64,000 nt of DNA from Brienomyrus brachyistius (GCF_023856365.1 NC_064541.1:23352214-23416213); one strand, 5' to 3'; shown: positions 28,701-41,618, counted from the first letter of the stretch. Program-made: numbers and translations. The notes: generated by a model not told the origin, from the sequence alone.

Positions 28701-31515
28701 TTAATAAGGTTATAGACTTCATGTGACCGCTCTGTGGGGAAAGGAGTGGGCTGAAGTTCAAAAATGAGAAAACACTAAGACAGGAATGAGCGGCATGTAC
28801 CCAGATTCCCGCTGTACTAACCTGGAGGTGTTAAGGTTCAATGGCATGTGGCAACGTTAAAGCGGAGGGGCAAACCAGATGCAGACGCTACACCTGAGTA
28901 GCCAGCTATGTCAGACCGGCGCTGAAGGACTACAAACTCTCATGTATGGCTCCCTGTTCTGTTTGGTGCCAACCCAGGAGTGTGCCCTCCTTTCCCAGGG
29001 CTTCTGCCAGCTGTGGGATTCTGGAAGGATCTACTGGATCCATTGGCGGATATATAATACAAATCTCAAAAGAAAATATTTTTCTGACATGCATGGTGTT
29101 AAAAGTAGGAAGGCTCAGTTGAGAAGGCAACAACAGAACTAAGTATGACATCTCTCTGTGTGATCTCTGAAAAAACAATTAAGGTAATATGATTTTGGTA
29201 TATATTTACAAGATTAAAATGATTGTGCCAGTTATCTCAAAAGTCCGCCACAGCTGGGGACCCACGTGGTTGTGGTTGGGAACCCATAAGGTCAAGACTA
29301 GGGTTGTCACCACTCCCTTATAATACAGGATCATATTTACACACTTCACAGTTATTTTATGCTAATTGATTTGTCAAAATTTCCTTTATGATGTAGAATT
29401 AACATGGCAGAAGAGATAAGATGCTTTAACTAGCAGAGATACTTTAATTATTTTCAGTTTACTGTATGAAAAGACAAGAATATTAGGCAGACTGTGAAAT
29501 GTAATCATTGCCCAGCTTTCTACTGCTGTAAATTCAATGAGCAACCTGTCCAAGCCCGTAATAAGAACATTCCTGCACAAAGCATTGGAAATAAAGTAAT
29601 GAAAGGACTATGATGTTTGTCCATGTATTTTTATTTGGTAAATTGGGGATTTAATAGTTTTAGATTTATAGTTTACATCAAAAGTGAAGTAATGAATAGT
29701 CTCATTTACTTCTGAAAAGGAATGACAAGTAATTTGCAATTTACTAATACTAATAACTAATTACTTTTTTTGAATAACTACCCCAGCACTGTTGATAGAC
29801 CTTTATTCTACTGTATGCAAGTTACAAAGTGACCATGAATGATGAATGATGCTGACTATTTCAAAAAGTACAACCCAAGAGATGAAATATTCTATATATT
29901 TAGCAGGGGTGCATGAAGAAAGACATGAAATGAAAGAACTAACTGACCAGCTGAGGGAGCTTAACTATCTTATTGATCATTACTACATGTGAAACACAAA
30001 TCAGATGTCTTATAGATCATATTAAAACAACAGTGAACACTAAATCCTCACAGTCTTTTTTCTTACATATCATTCCATACATGTTGTGGAAACCCACATA
30101 TAATACAACTCAATCTAGAATTTGGTTATGTCCCTCTTCATTATTTCTACTTATTGCATATTATTATGTATTTCAGTGATAGTTTGTATTGAGTCATTCT
30201 TTCAACTGAATATTATTCATTCTTTGTATTTATATATAACCACCCATTGAACCTTTTAATTATGTGTTATGTGGTGTTCTTGACCAGATTGCTGCTTTTG
30301 TACATGATTGGCACCATACATATTTGGCACCATATATAATTGTTTAGTTTTACAATGCGAATGACATTATCTTACACATCCTATGAGAATTGACCTTGCA
30401 ACTGCATTGAACAACCACCAGGTGGCAGGAGAGACATACAAAAGACCAATAAAATATTTCTGTCATAGCAAACAAAGGGTTAAAAAGAACACTAAACAAC
30501 GTCAATTTTTAAGCAAGCTTGGAAAATTCATCCTATGTCATATTCCACACTTTTTACTTAATAATAATTAATTATTATAAAAATGTGTTTTTGACAGATT
30601 TTTAAATATATCAATAGACACACCATGACCAGTGATCTCAATTCAATCCTTGTAAATAATATATAAAGAAGACCTCAGATACTCATGGTACAAGAAAATA
30701 TAATGGCTTTTCCAAAATGTAGGTGTGCACAATTGATGCTCAACTGGGAAATACATTATGTTTTTCAGTTTATAAGCAAACAACAAAAGTCTTTCTACAT
30801 GATTATAAATAACTGAAGTACAGCAACACATTCAGTAGTTTAACAGCTAACAAAAACCTTCCTACCCTTGGAAATACAGTGCTTCCATATGGGCTGACAC
30901 AAAAGCAAACGGAACTACTGGGATGCTTATGCCTAAGTCTATGACTCAGTATCACGGTACCTCTTGACCGAGATAGACGTGTGAAAGCTGTGTTCCTGTG
31001 TTCGGTGTGATTTTTTTTGTACTTTATCTACAGTACATTTAATGATACAGTAATTATTGCTCCTAAGAATGTTTGCAGTGATGGTAGTAGACAAAGAGGA
31101 ATGGAGTGAGAGTAACTGTAGAACTTAAAAAGGAAATTATATTGAGACTTGAAGGTGTGTCTGCTCTTGCATTGGAGTATGGGATTGTCATTTATTTTAG
31201 GTTTATTGCTTTGGTATGTGCAGTTTTTCAAGTGTGTTTTAGTTTTATACTAATTGTTAATGATTTGTATCATTAGTTAGGTAGGTAGATATTATTTGGG
31301 GGTCTGGAATTAATTAAATTCATTTTCATTATTTTGTTACGAGCTCCAGCCCAGGGTTGGAGCCTGACAGAAAAGAAAGGGAAAGGGTAAGGGGAGGATG
31401 AGACAATCAGGGATCGAAAAAGGGGACACGAGTAAACAAAGGGGTATTTTTTTATTTTTTATATTTTATTCACATCACACGGACACATTACAAATCACCT
31501 GGTGCAAGAAGACTT
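25746..31515. other. Gene-poor stretch
   Basis: Frames at 27809-28069 and 28879-29142 have no recognisable domain or splice context. The part 26440-26640 (CACTTTTCCACTGGCATAC...) looks like a decayed interspersed element; a similar CACCTTTCCACTGCACCAAG occurs near 58295. One short exon-like segment is listed separately at 29904-29992. Confidence 0.4.
29904..29992 (+). other. Exon-like segment, possible terminal coding exon
   Basis: After an acceptor-like ATATTTAG the frame reads GVHEERHEMKELTDQLRELN and ends YLIDHYYM then TGA at 29990-29992. The heptad-like spacing of Leu and the charged content look coding. No partner exon was found nearby, so it may be an orphan exon of a decayed gene or chance. 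Confidence 0.2.
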
Positions 31516-31696
31516 CAGTGGCCTGTACTAAGAAGCGGGGTTACTGGTTTATCGGGGTAACTTGTCAGATTTAAGGTACGATTACCACAGTTTAAATGGA
31601 CTTCATGTTCATTCACTTACATTTTACCCAGACTACCTTAAATCCGACAAGTTACCCCGATAAGCCAGTAAACCTGTTTCATAGTACAGGCCACTG
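31516..31696. mobile_element. Palindromic MITE, GTGGCCTGTACTA family, copy 1
   Basis: The left end CAGTGGCCTGTACTAAGAAG is mirrored by the right end ATAGTACAGGCCACTG. Internal arms (GGTTACTGGTTTATCGGGGT and CCCCGATAAGCCAGTAAAC) are also inverted, so the whole 180 bp can fold on itself. A second copy lies at 56561-56732. No coding sequence; superfamily not determined. Confidence 0.85.
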
Positions 31697-32045
31697 GAGC
31701 GACTACGGCCAAAACAACAAAGAAAAATCAGAAAATCCAGTAACCAAAAACCGTCATACACAATAAATCAAACCAATAAAACAAACCAGTATCAATGAAG
31801 GAAATGAGCAGAGCTCCCGAAGTATCTTGTCCTCGGCTTTTCAGGTCGAGGAGTCGGAAGTGACGGATGGTGCATCGGGCAAGTCGTTGGCGGGGTCTGG
31901 TCAGTGTGGTGGAGCAAAGGCCAAAGGGAGAGGAGACTTGCTGTGGGTGGGTCTGGACTTGCAACGGCACGTAACAATGGGTTGCATTATTCTGCATTTG
32001 ATTATTTCTCTCTGAGTCTGCCTTTTTTACGACATTGATGTCGAA

Positions 32046-32588
32046 CAGAAGAATGGTGCATTCATTTTTCTCTCAGAACTCGGAAATTCCAAGGTGGGTG
32101 GCATCACGTCTGACAATCTCCCGTTCCAGCTACCACATCTCAGAACAAACATGGCTGCCTCCATGAACACGCTGCTGTGTGTTGTTGCTTTATATTTTAG
32201 CAGATTTAGCTGAGATTATTTTTTCCGAGAGACAAACAAAAAACATGAACTAGTCAAACCACATTAAAAGATTTATAAAATATTTTAGTACATTCATAGC
32301 GATGTTCTTTTTTCAAGAGGCAAACAAACTACAACCAAAAGACACTAACAAGTCTGGTAAAAATCTGATATTGCATGCTAGGATACTGTTTATGGTCATA
32401 ATATGGCATATTCTCAAAAACGAACACGTACAATTACATTTATAACTGTTAAGACATTTAACAAAATATACATTTTTAAAGATTTATCAAATAGAATTAC
32501 TATTGAGTGTGTAAGCTGCCATGGTGAAATTACGTCACAGGGGAAACTCGGACAAGAAAATGGTGCGTTCGTTTTTCTCTCAGAACTA
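32046..32588. repeat. Element bounded by direct GGTGCRTTCRTTTTTCTCTC motifs
   Basis: The motif GGTGCATTCATTTTTCTCTC (about 32054) recurs as GGTGCGTTCGTTTTTCTCTC (about 32564), both followed by AGAACT. The second copy abuts exactly the point where the LINE fragment at 32589 begins. This suggests one or two copies of a short repeat inserted at the LINE edge. Exact limits are uncertain. Confidence 0.45.
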
Positions 32589-32975
32589 TTCCATACTCCA
32601 ACTACACGCTGTGTAAAGAAGTGCTTCCTCAATTTTGTTTTAAAATGTTCTCCCGCTAATTTCCACTTATGCCCGCGAGTTCTACTATTTAAACTAATAC
32701 TGAAATAGCTATTTAGCTGAACAGCATCCAGACCTGTTAGAATCTTATACACCTGGATCATGTCCCCCTTTAATCTCCTTTGCTCGAGGTTAAACAGATT
32801 CAGCTCAGCTAACCTCTCCTCATAAGACATTCCTCTAAGACCAGAATTATTCTCATAGCCCTACGTTGCACCTTTTCCAAGGCAGCAATGTCCTTCTTAT
32901 GGTATGGTGACGAAACCTGCACATAATATTCTAGGTAGAGTCTTACCAAGGAATTATATAATTGTAGTATCACTT
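32589..32975 (-). pseudogene. LINE 3' fragment (jockey/CR1/Rex-type)
   Basis: On the minus strand the frames read LQLYNSLVRLYLEY, DIAALEKVQRRAMRII, then after a frame change RLAELNLFNLEQRRLKGDMI and VYKILTG, ending at VVGVWNS. These are the typical C-terminal blocks of fish jockey-type LINE polyproteins. The piece continues the family seen at 19270-20815 and is broken by a frameshift. Confidence 0.82.
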
Positions 32976-33640
32976 CCCATACATGCCCATACCATAACAC
33001 TGCCTCCACCATGTTGACAGACGATGTGGTATGCTGTCCCCATCAGTCTGGCACAAGGTGATCTTGGTTTTATCTTTACAAAGAACTTTATTCCAATATT
33101 TGGCCCTCCTGTTCTTCAATGTTGCCAGTTTGCATCTATAGGTAAATCCTGTATTTACATGAAGATGTCTCTTGATTGTGGACTTTGACAGTGATACTCC
33201 TACCTCTTCAAGAGTGCTCTGAAGTTGGCTAGATGTTGGGAAGGGATGTATCTTCACCAAGGAAAGAATTCTGCGATCATCCACATAAGTTGCCTGCTGT
33301 GGTCTCCTAGGCACTTTGGTATTGCTAAGCTCACAAATGCGTTCCTTCATTTTAAGAATGTACCAAATTGTTGATTTGGGCGCTCATCAAGTTTTATCTA
33401 TCTCTCTGACGGTTTATTTAGTTTTTTTCAGCCTAATGATGGCCTCCTTCACTTGCATTGACACCTCTTTGCACCTCATGTTGAATTCCAGTGAATAGCT
33501 ACCAAATGGAAATTTAGTGCTTAAAGTCAACTCCAGACCTTTTATCAACGTAATTTGTAATGGTGTAACGAGAGAACAGGCCACACCTGACCAAGAAACT
33601 GTGTGTCACATATCCAATTACTTTTGAGATTCTGAAAGGT
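32976..33640 (-). pseudogene. Tc1-like transposase fragment
   Basis: The minus strand reads MRCKEVSMQVKEAIIRLKK (about 33420-33480), then VDDRRILSLVKIHPFPTSSQ and LEEVGVSLSKSTIKRHLHVN, the paired-like DNA-binding half of a Tc1 transposase, then WNKVLCKDKTKITL, which holds the first catalytic Asp position, and WWRQCYGMG. The copy lacks the later catalytic motifs and has a deletion before WNKVL. It abuts the LINE fragment directly, so one element inserted into or broke the other. Confidence 0.85.
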
Positions 33641-34349
33641 TAAAATAACTTTGCCTTTTCTAGACCCTGGGCGTCAGGAAATAAATAAACGTAGGTATAG
33701 AAAATGTGTATATATTATACAAATATAATCGAAAAAAAATTACTTTCCTGAGAATCACAGTATATAAGAAAGGCAGTGAATATTCTGTTTCTTATTTTCT
33801 GTTAGTCTTTAGTGTTTCCCCTGCTTCCCTCATGGCTGCATAACTCAATGAGCTCTTTTGAATTTTGATATTTTGATCTTTATCCTGAAAGTGGTTGAAG
33901 TATTAATCCAAAAAACATTCTCCTGACAATCACATTGTCTATATTTTATACAGATATTAGTTAAAAAAAATACTTTCCTGACAACATTGCAGATTCTCAG
34001 CATTCTTTCAACTATCTTCCAGATGTAATCACTTGGGATATTTCTCCAACAATACTGAAGAATTTTCCACAAGTTATGGACACAAGTTGGCTACCAAGCA
34101 CAGGGCCCTTCTAATCCAGTGATCACAAGAGTCATTGTGCAAACATCAAGATTACCTGTTCTGTTCTTCCTCACTGGAGCTTCTCGTAAAACAACTGAAG
34201 ATATCATCCAAGAAACCTGAAGTACCAGTTCTCTTTTAAACAGGGTAAAGAAGAAGGCCAGTGCATGGGAGGGCCATTTGTTCTGTTCTGTGATATTGAA
34301 AGTAAGAGGCACGTGGCAGTTATTATGAGTAGAGATAATGTGAGATATC
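33641..34349. other. Intergenic, no feature
   Basis: AT-rich sequence with minus-strand frames that show no domain. Confidence 0.4.
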
Positions 34350-36180
34350 AACAGGTTGACAGATGATGCAATCCCCTCTACTCTCCACTCCACCCTCACT
34401 CACCTATACAAAGAAGACTCTTACGTGAAAAAGATATTCACAGACTTTAGTTCAGCATTCAATACCATCATATCTCCACAGCTAATACAGAAAATGGACC
34501 AGCTGGGCCTGAACACCTCGCTTTCCAGGAATTCCTTCCGAAGAGACCACAACCAGCAAAAATACATCTGGCATCATCGCACTGAGCATGGGGGCACCCA
34601 CATGACTGCACACCAAACTACAGCACCAACTTCTTTTTCAAGTTTAGGGACAACAGCACAGTAGGACAACAAGAATGATGAGACTAACCACAGGAAGTAG
34701 GTGAACCAACTGGCCTTGTGGTCAGTAGCAACAATCTCTTCTTTAATGTGGACAAAACAAAGGGGACCATCATTGACTTAGGGAGATTGCACACCCAACA
34801 CTTCCCACTACCATAAATGGTACTACTATGGAAAGAGTGAGCAGGACCAATTTTTTGGGGATGCACATCACAGAAGACTTCTCCTGGTCAAAGAACACTG
34901 CTTCACTGGCGAAAAAAGCCCAATAACACCTCTACTTCCTCCGCAAATTAAAGAGAGCTTGTGCCCTCCTTCTATCGAGGCATCACAGAAAATAACCTGA
35001 GAAACTGTATTACTGTGTATTTTGGAAACTGTACCAATAACAATCGAAAAACAGTTCATAGTGAACTCAACAGGAAAGATCGTTGGAGCCCCACTCCTCT
35101 CCCTCCCTCTATCTATCTAAATGATTGTGAATCCACCACGTTTTGCACCATGATCCACTTTTTGCACAAAGTATTTAACTTAGTTTAATTTTATTTTTGC
35201 ATACATGTATATACTTGAATACTTGTGTCTGTCTTGCTTGTTGTTTTTAGTGCACTCACCATGGGGTCTGAGAGTAATGTGTCAGGGTCAGCACCTGTTT
35301 GTCCCAGTTGTTTGTGTCTTCTCCCCATTTGGCCAGCAGGTGTCGCTGGCCATCCTGTCCTTCCCATTCTTAGTCTTTAATGTTTCCCTTGCTTCCCTCA
35401 CAGCTGCATAACTCAAGGAGCTGAGCATGCGGCTACCTGTCAACCCCTCACTCGTGTGATCAAATCCTGCCTCCTCTGTTTTTGTACTTTTTGTAGATTT
35501 TGTTCCCTGGTGTTTCATTTGTATGAGTTTTCTAGTTCTTGTGTCTTGTGATTTGTATTCGGTTTTAGTTTGTATGCTTTGTACTCATGATTGTGTTTTA
35601 CTTGTCATTCCCCTAGTGAAGACTCTGTTAGTTTCTGTTTTGAGTTCCTTGAATTAATTATGTTTCACCTGTTGCCTGTTCTTGTGCTAATTCCTGTGTG
35701 TTTCCTGATTGCTTGTTGTCCTGTACCCTCTCTGATTGGCTGATTGTTTCATGTCTCACTCCTTGCGTCATTACCCGGTTTGGTTTCATATATTTATATT
35801 CCTGCCTTAGGTTAGTTCCTTGTTGGGTCATTGGACATCTGATGGTCAGAAACTGAATGTGTATTTTATTTGCTTGATGTTTCCCTGTGTTTCATTTTTG
35901 TGTTTTGTTTCCTGCCTGCTCCTAGTTCCCTCGACTTTTTGTTTTCCCTGTTTGTTTTTTACCCCTCATGGTCTGTTTGCCTTAGTGTTTCCTAGTATCT
36001 TCTGTTTTCACTTAATAAACCCCTTGTGTTAGCTGGAGTCGCCAGTGGATCATCAACATTCTATTCCCTGCCTGCATGATCCCATGGCCTCGTGTGAGAT
36101 CCGCCCGAGATCATGACATAATGTAATTTCAGTCCTTCGTGTGTCCTGTACCTATGGCAGAATTGACAATAAAGACTGAC
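34350..36180 (+). pseudogene. LINE fragment interrupted by a solo LTR
   Basis: From 34354 the frame reads [17 protein letters not shown] and [19 protein letters not shown], an RT block, then with many breaks FNVDKTKGTIIDLGR, TMERVSRTNFLGMHITEDFS and HLYFLRKLKRA. The 3' tail GAGTAATG is cut at 35279 by the LTR and resumes at 36119, ending with AATTGACAATAAAGACTGAC, the typical poly(A)-signal tail of this LINE type. Catalytic region largely lost; multiple stops and frameshifts. Confidence 0.85.
35280..36118 (+). mobile_element. Solo LTR (839 bp) with perfect 5-bp target duplication
   Basis: The sequence starts TGTCAGGGTC and ends GATCATGACA, the TG...CA ends of an LTR. It is flanked by TAATG at 35275-35279 and at 36119-36123. 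TATA-like CATATATTTATATTCC (about 35787) and AATAAA (about 36014) give the plus orientation. No internal coding region or second LTR is present, so it looks like a recombined solo LTR, probably Gypsy-type. Its 3' 400 bp resembles 41220-41618. Confidence 0.85.
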
Positions 36181-38718
36181 AACTCCACAAGCTTGACCAT
36201 GCAGTGCCGATTCTAATCTTCCTTCCCCTTAACCCAGCACTGCCACACTTCCTCCTTTTTTTTTACATCCAATGTACATCCAAAACAAAATGTTTTGTTT
36301 TAGTAAAGGCAATGACATGATTAAGAAGTGCAGAAAGTGCATAGGGAATGGCATGCACTGGAAAACAACCATATTAAGGCTAGGGTGTATAATCAACTTG
36401 CTGCCTAATTCGTGTCCTGGGCCAAGCTAATAACAAGCAGGAGTAAGAGAACAGAAAACTCACAGGAGTAGAAGTACTAATTCCCCTGACCTTTATTTAT
36501 ACAACAGAACAAACAAAGCACAGTCGGAGCGCAAGGGCTTGGGGGAGGTCCCGGAACTCTAGGTCTGGGAAGCTAGAGAAGAGCTGGCACTAGAGACACA
36601 CACAGTGACAGGGAAGGACATAGCAGGGATCTAAAGAGTCAGGGCAGACTGGAGCTTCGCAGGCAGGGACAGAGGCAGGGACTATTGTGAATGGAGGCTG
36701 AAGTTGTGTAAAACACGTGCATTCATTCATAATAAACACTACAACTAGCATAAGACTGACATGACACAACATAAACAAACATGAAATAATAGGAACAAAC
36801 AGAATGTAATTATGGAAATGCAGTGACCAGATATAAATGGGTAATCTTAAAAAGGAAATGCTGCTCTGCAAAGCAAGCACAGTTGGTAGAAATACGAGCC
36901 TAAAGTCATAAAGCAGATTAACAGAACAGTTTAGTTTGTTACGATTAATGGTTTCATGATGGTCTGACAATTTCTCGAGGGCTTCTCACAGGCTTCTCTC
37001 AGGGCTACTCCTCTCTGGTCTTCTCCTGGGCTGATGTTCTCTTCTTTGTTCTGAGGTGCCAGGTTTTATGGTCTAATGTTCATGAATAGGAATGACCAGA
37101 AATTTGACACCTGAACCAATGCCTGACCATCTAGTTGGCGGGCTTTCGTAGGGGTGTCTGTGGTAGTCCTTTTGGTATTTATGACCAGACTGATTCCCCT
37201 TTACTGATGACTTTCATTAAACTGCTGTAACTTTTGATAGATACAGATTCATGGTAGCCTCTGACCAGTTTTGGAATCGGGAATGATTGTCCATCAGCTT
37301 GTAATAATTTTGTAATTTGTAATAATTAATTAATTTGTTACATGGTGTATGTTACTGACTCACACCAGTATAAGGTATAGGTGCTGAAATCTTATTGTAG
37401 GAACACGAAAAAACGCTGACTAAATCTGTAATCTGTCTTCTTTTCAAAACGGCCATTATCAAAAGTATTAAAGTTTTTAAAATTAGGTTAAATTGGCAAA
37501 AATGTAAACCATGTCACCTTACTTTGTTTTACCTACATCGGGGGCGTGTAGTGCCGCTTTCACCTGAAGATCGCTATTTGCATTCGAAATAGGTGCATTT
37601 GCATGTATTAAAATTGCATTCCCATGGTAATTTGATGAACAACGCAACGGTGAAATGCGATCCAGATACATCCCCATCAGCGCCATAAAAGGGGGGGAGG
37701 ATGTGGCCAGGTGTGATTGGCTCATGCAGACACATGAGAGCTCCTACATATTCAATGGAAGGAGGCCAGAAATAGTAACATCAGTTAGCATTTTCTTACT
37801 TATTTATCCAACGGAATCTTGCAACTACACCATTTAGTCATCTTCATGTAGCCAAGACTTTGGTGGTCATATATCTGGGACCCAAACAAACTGCCACCAT
37901 TGCTTACGATGTACTTTTATAATGTTTCTGCAAGTGTTCCAAACTGCATTTTGCAATGTCTATACTTTGATGTCGAATTACAAATTTAACATAAATCTGA
38001 CATATAAGTACATTAAAATAAGGATGAGTGTAATGCCAAAACAAATATATAAGAAATCATTTATTTGCCATGAATTAAGTTTATGATATTGAATGAGATG
38101 TGTGATCATGCCCCGGTCAGTGAATCTGTGTTCCCTACCCCTAGACCCCACAGGGTTAATGCAGTTCTTTTAATGCAGAGTAGTAGGACCAAGAAATGCT
38201 AATGGACCACAAAGATCAAATAAGGGCCACAGAAGAACGTGGAAGAAAAAGGGGGGAGAGTTGTTAGTTAAACAAAGAAAGAAGAACCTCTGATAGTTAG
38301 GACACACTAAGATGGTATAACCATGAGAACGTATATGCAGTGGTAGCTATACATATTTATTCATTCAAATTCATATAAGCGTTTAAGTGTGAGGGGTAAA
38401 ATAGGTGATACTTGTGTCTGTCTTGCTCACTTCCGTGAACATGGTTATAAGGGTGGCACACAAAACACTAACATTGTCTAAGTACACACACAAACATAAC
38501 CTGTATATTGAGACTAGCAATCATGAGTAAAGAAATATATAGGGTATACAAAAGTCGCCCTTAAAAGAAACTTTCTTTAGGGTGTTGGACTGTTGGGTGG
38601 GTGGTATATAAGGCAGGATGTATGGGGAGGGGGTTGCGTGCCAAGTCGAGGGACCCCTATCCTTGTGGTCCACTCTGCTGTCCGTAGGTTCCTAAATCTG
38701 ACCTCCCTTGTTATCTGT

Positions 38719-38756
<38 letters not shown>

Positions 38757-39309
38757 AGGGGGGGGGGGTCACTAACCCCCCCTTTTGTGTGTAGGCCAGC
38801 GAGTACCTCTCGTACCAGGGTAGGCCTTGTCTCAGGCCACCTGGAATCCAAGCTCTATCATATGTGCATGTGTGATCCTACAACTGCACACTTATTAGTC
38901 CATTAATACTATCTTTTGTACTTTGAACAGACACATTGCAGTTATTAATAGTAACACAAAAGTATTGTTAGATCTCACAAAAGGACTTGTCTTTTGTTTT
39001 TCTTTCATTCATTTTTTTCTCCTCCCATGCCCCCTTAGGGACTCCATACAACTGCATTAGGTAGGTTGGTAGCAAATACAGTTTTGTCCCTGTCGAGCAG
39101 ATATCGTTTTAGAACGTCATTGTTGGTAAGCATTTCCAAAACATTCTTTCTGGACTGTATGTGCCTACCTATGCCTGAATGTCATCTTTAGGACATCTCA
39201 CAAGCTCTCTTAAATCTTGTCGGAGTTAGGAGTAGATTCCTACGATCAGAAAATTTATAAAAGGCTCTAATTTTTACTCCTAAAAGTAGGACCAAAATTG
39301 TGTCACTCT
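36181..39309. other. Gene-free stretch with unexplained repeats
   Basis: Contains a (GT)n run near 38717-38754 with a G run after it. 36390-36990 and 38100-39040 read like decayed LTR or other repeat DNA (for instance TATATAAGGC at about 38605) but no paired ends were found. No gene. Confidence 0.35.
38717..38754. repeat. (GT)n microsatellite with poly(G)
   Basis: About 18 GT/TGTC units followed by a G-rich run to about 38769. Confidence 0.9.
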
Positions 39310-39830
39310 GAGACTTGAACCTGAAGACCACTATTACTCAGCAGTCATAGAGTATGTCCTGTGCTCCTCCATCACAGTCTGGTTTGGAGCAGCCACCAAA
39401 CAGGACAGGAGCAGACTACAATGTTCAGTTAGGATAGTGGAACAAATCAATGGTGCCCCCCTGCCCTCCCTCCAGGACTTGTACACTTCTAAAATAAGGA
39501 AAGAGGCCGGAAAAATCATCACTGACCCATTGCACCATAGACACTGTATTTTTGTCACCACAGAAACTTTTTTCCCCCAAGCTATCACCCTTACAAACAT
39601 CTGACCTGCAATATCAACCTATGTACACCTGTTTCCTTGACTGCTACACCCCATTGAAGTGAACGTAAAACATCCCATACACTTTGTATCTTGTATGTTG
39701 TTTGCACTTTATGCACATTGTCTGTCTGTAAATAAGATTTTTTTTATATATATTGTATTTAATCTGTATGGTTTTGTTCTATTGTACTGTAATACACTCA
39801 AATGCTACACTCTGATTAAAAAGTGTTCCT
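39310..39830 (+). pseudogene. LINE 3' end fragment
   Basis: The plus strand reads HYYSAVIEYVLCSSITVWFG and APLPSLQDLYTSKIRKEAGK, ending near FFPQAITLTNI and a stop. These blocks match the C-terminal part of the same LINE type as 34350-35279. A 3' UTR-like tail follows. The 5' part is absent. Confidence 0.8.
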
Positions 39831-40654
39831 TAATTTTTTTTGAGCAGTGTATATAGAAGTACAATCTTTGTTCAAGCAAAACATGACCTACAGGTTTTAA
39901 AGCGTGTTCAATTAAAAGGCAATAGGGCTGTTATTCTACTGCATCTCACAATTTAGGTTCCTTGCCAGGCAACAAATGAGTCAGCTCTTCAGTCAGCTGT
40001 AACATTACTTGCTCCTGCCACTGCTGGTGTACACTGCTTTGTTGGCATCAGCACATGCAGTTCAGCATCACGCCTTCTAAAGTACTTTAATGTGACCTCA
40101 TGTCCAGCAGACATCCATCATGCATGCCAATGTTAAACAACATAGAACATGCTACAAGGAGTGCTGCAACTTTCTGAGGGTTGAATTGTACTATTCTATA
40201 AGAACATGAGAAATTTACAATTACAATTAAACGACCATTCACACACTGTTGTGGGCATTGAATACCATGTAATAAACCATGTCTTTAATGGACAGTCATT
40301 GTAGCCATTCAGAGGTGCTGCAGCACCATGGCAACCCTCCTGCTGCACCCTGGCACATGGCCCTGCAGTCTTATGTCCTTTTATGGAGATTGATGTTTAC
40401 TTGTGCTAATTAAGAACAAGTGCAATGCGCTTTCAATTTACAAGGACAATGGGATTCATCATTACTAAAACCCATTTGCAAACAATTCTACAGGTTAAGA
40501 ACACACCGTGAATCTAATATAGAACAAATAATAAAAAAAAAAACTTAGGATATGAGACCCATTTGTTTGCCTGAAGGTGACATCATTCCAGTGCTTGAAA
40601 AAAAGTAATTTGCATCTAATGCCAGGGGATTAAGAATTCATGGTCATATAATTA
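39831..40654. other. Intergenic; one Tc1-like end motif
   Basis: The left edge TTTTTTGAGCAGTGTATA (about 39835-39852) resembles a Tc1-type inverted end. No gene seen in the rest. Confidence 0.35.
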
Positions 40655-40815
40655 TAATATCTTGAAAAAGTTGATTTATTTCACTAATTCCATTCAAGAG
40701 GTGAAACTTGTATAATGTATACATTCATTCCACACAGACTGACATATTTCAAGTGTTTATTTCTTTTAATTTTGATGATTATCAAAGACTTACACAAGAG
40801 TTTCACCTCTTGAAT
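40655..40815. mobile_element. Tc1-type element fragment
   Basis: ATATCTTGAAAAAGTTGATT and TTTATTTCTTTTAATTTTGA fit a Tc1-like terminal region that I recall as frequent in fish. Short inverted stretches (AAGAGGTGAAACTTG against GAGTTTCACCTCTT) lie at about 40697 and 40799. Confidence 0.5.
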
Positions 40816-41219
40816 TGAATTGAATTTCAGCAACCAGTTGAATTGGTTGCTGAAATGGGGTACACACCTGCAGCAACTAATAACTGAATACCTGAAATTT
40901 CTTTACCTCTTGCACACGTGTATCAGTCATTTTTGAATTTTATACAGTTAGCGTTCTTGTACAGATAGCCAATGATATGTTATTTGCTCTTGTCGTCTGT
41001 ACAGATAAATGTTTGATTTCACTCATGTGTCAGGAACCAAAATGAGGAATAATCCCTTTGTTGTTTATTTCAGTCCTTGTTTCCCATCCCGGATCATGAG
41101 CAGCATCTTCATAAATGGCATCATAACATTGCCACAAAAGGTTCAGGTACAAAAGCCATGTTTATGAGTGAGCTAAACCAAGTTTAAAACAAACAAAGCT
41201 AATACTTATGGAAAACCAA

Positions 41220-41618
41220 CATCTGTTTTCCTGATTGCTTGTTGTCCTGCACCTTCCCCTGTTGGTTAATTGTCTGTCTCACTCCTGCTGTCTCGTTGCC
41301 CAGTTCAGTTTTGCCTGAGTTGAGTTCTTTAGTACTTCATTGTTTGTCATAGTTTTGCTGTTTGATGTTAGTCCTGCCTACTCCATTTTGTACTTAGTCT
41401 TTGTTTATCCCTTTGTAGATCATTTGGTTTATTTTTATATTTTATACCCTTTTCGTTTTGACCCCTCATGGTCCTTTATTTTTGTAATGTTCCCAGTGTT
41501 TTCTATTTTGTTTAATAAACCCCTTCTGCCCTGTGAGCTGCTAGTGGGTCATCCGCATTTCTTTTTGGACCTGCACTATGCCTCGCCTGCATGTTAAACT
41601 CAGCCAGATTCATGACAG
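41220..41618 (+). mobile_element. LTR fragment related to the 35280-36118 solo LTR
   Basis: TTTCCTGATTGCTTGTTGTC, CCCCTCATGGTC, TTTAATAAACCCCTT and the end TTCATGACA parallel the solo LTR in order. A TGTCAGGAACC near 41029 could be its start but the 5' half differs. AATAAA gives the same orientation. Confidence 0.6.

Noticed and set aside
36590..36970. 126-codon minus-strand frame
   Set aside because: No domain, no splice context, composition like the surrounding non-coding DNA.
38100..39040. Possible LTR with TATATAAG
   Set aside because: No TG...CA ends with matching target duplication could be found.
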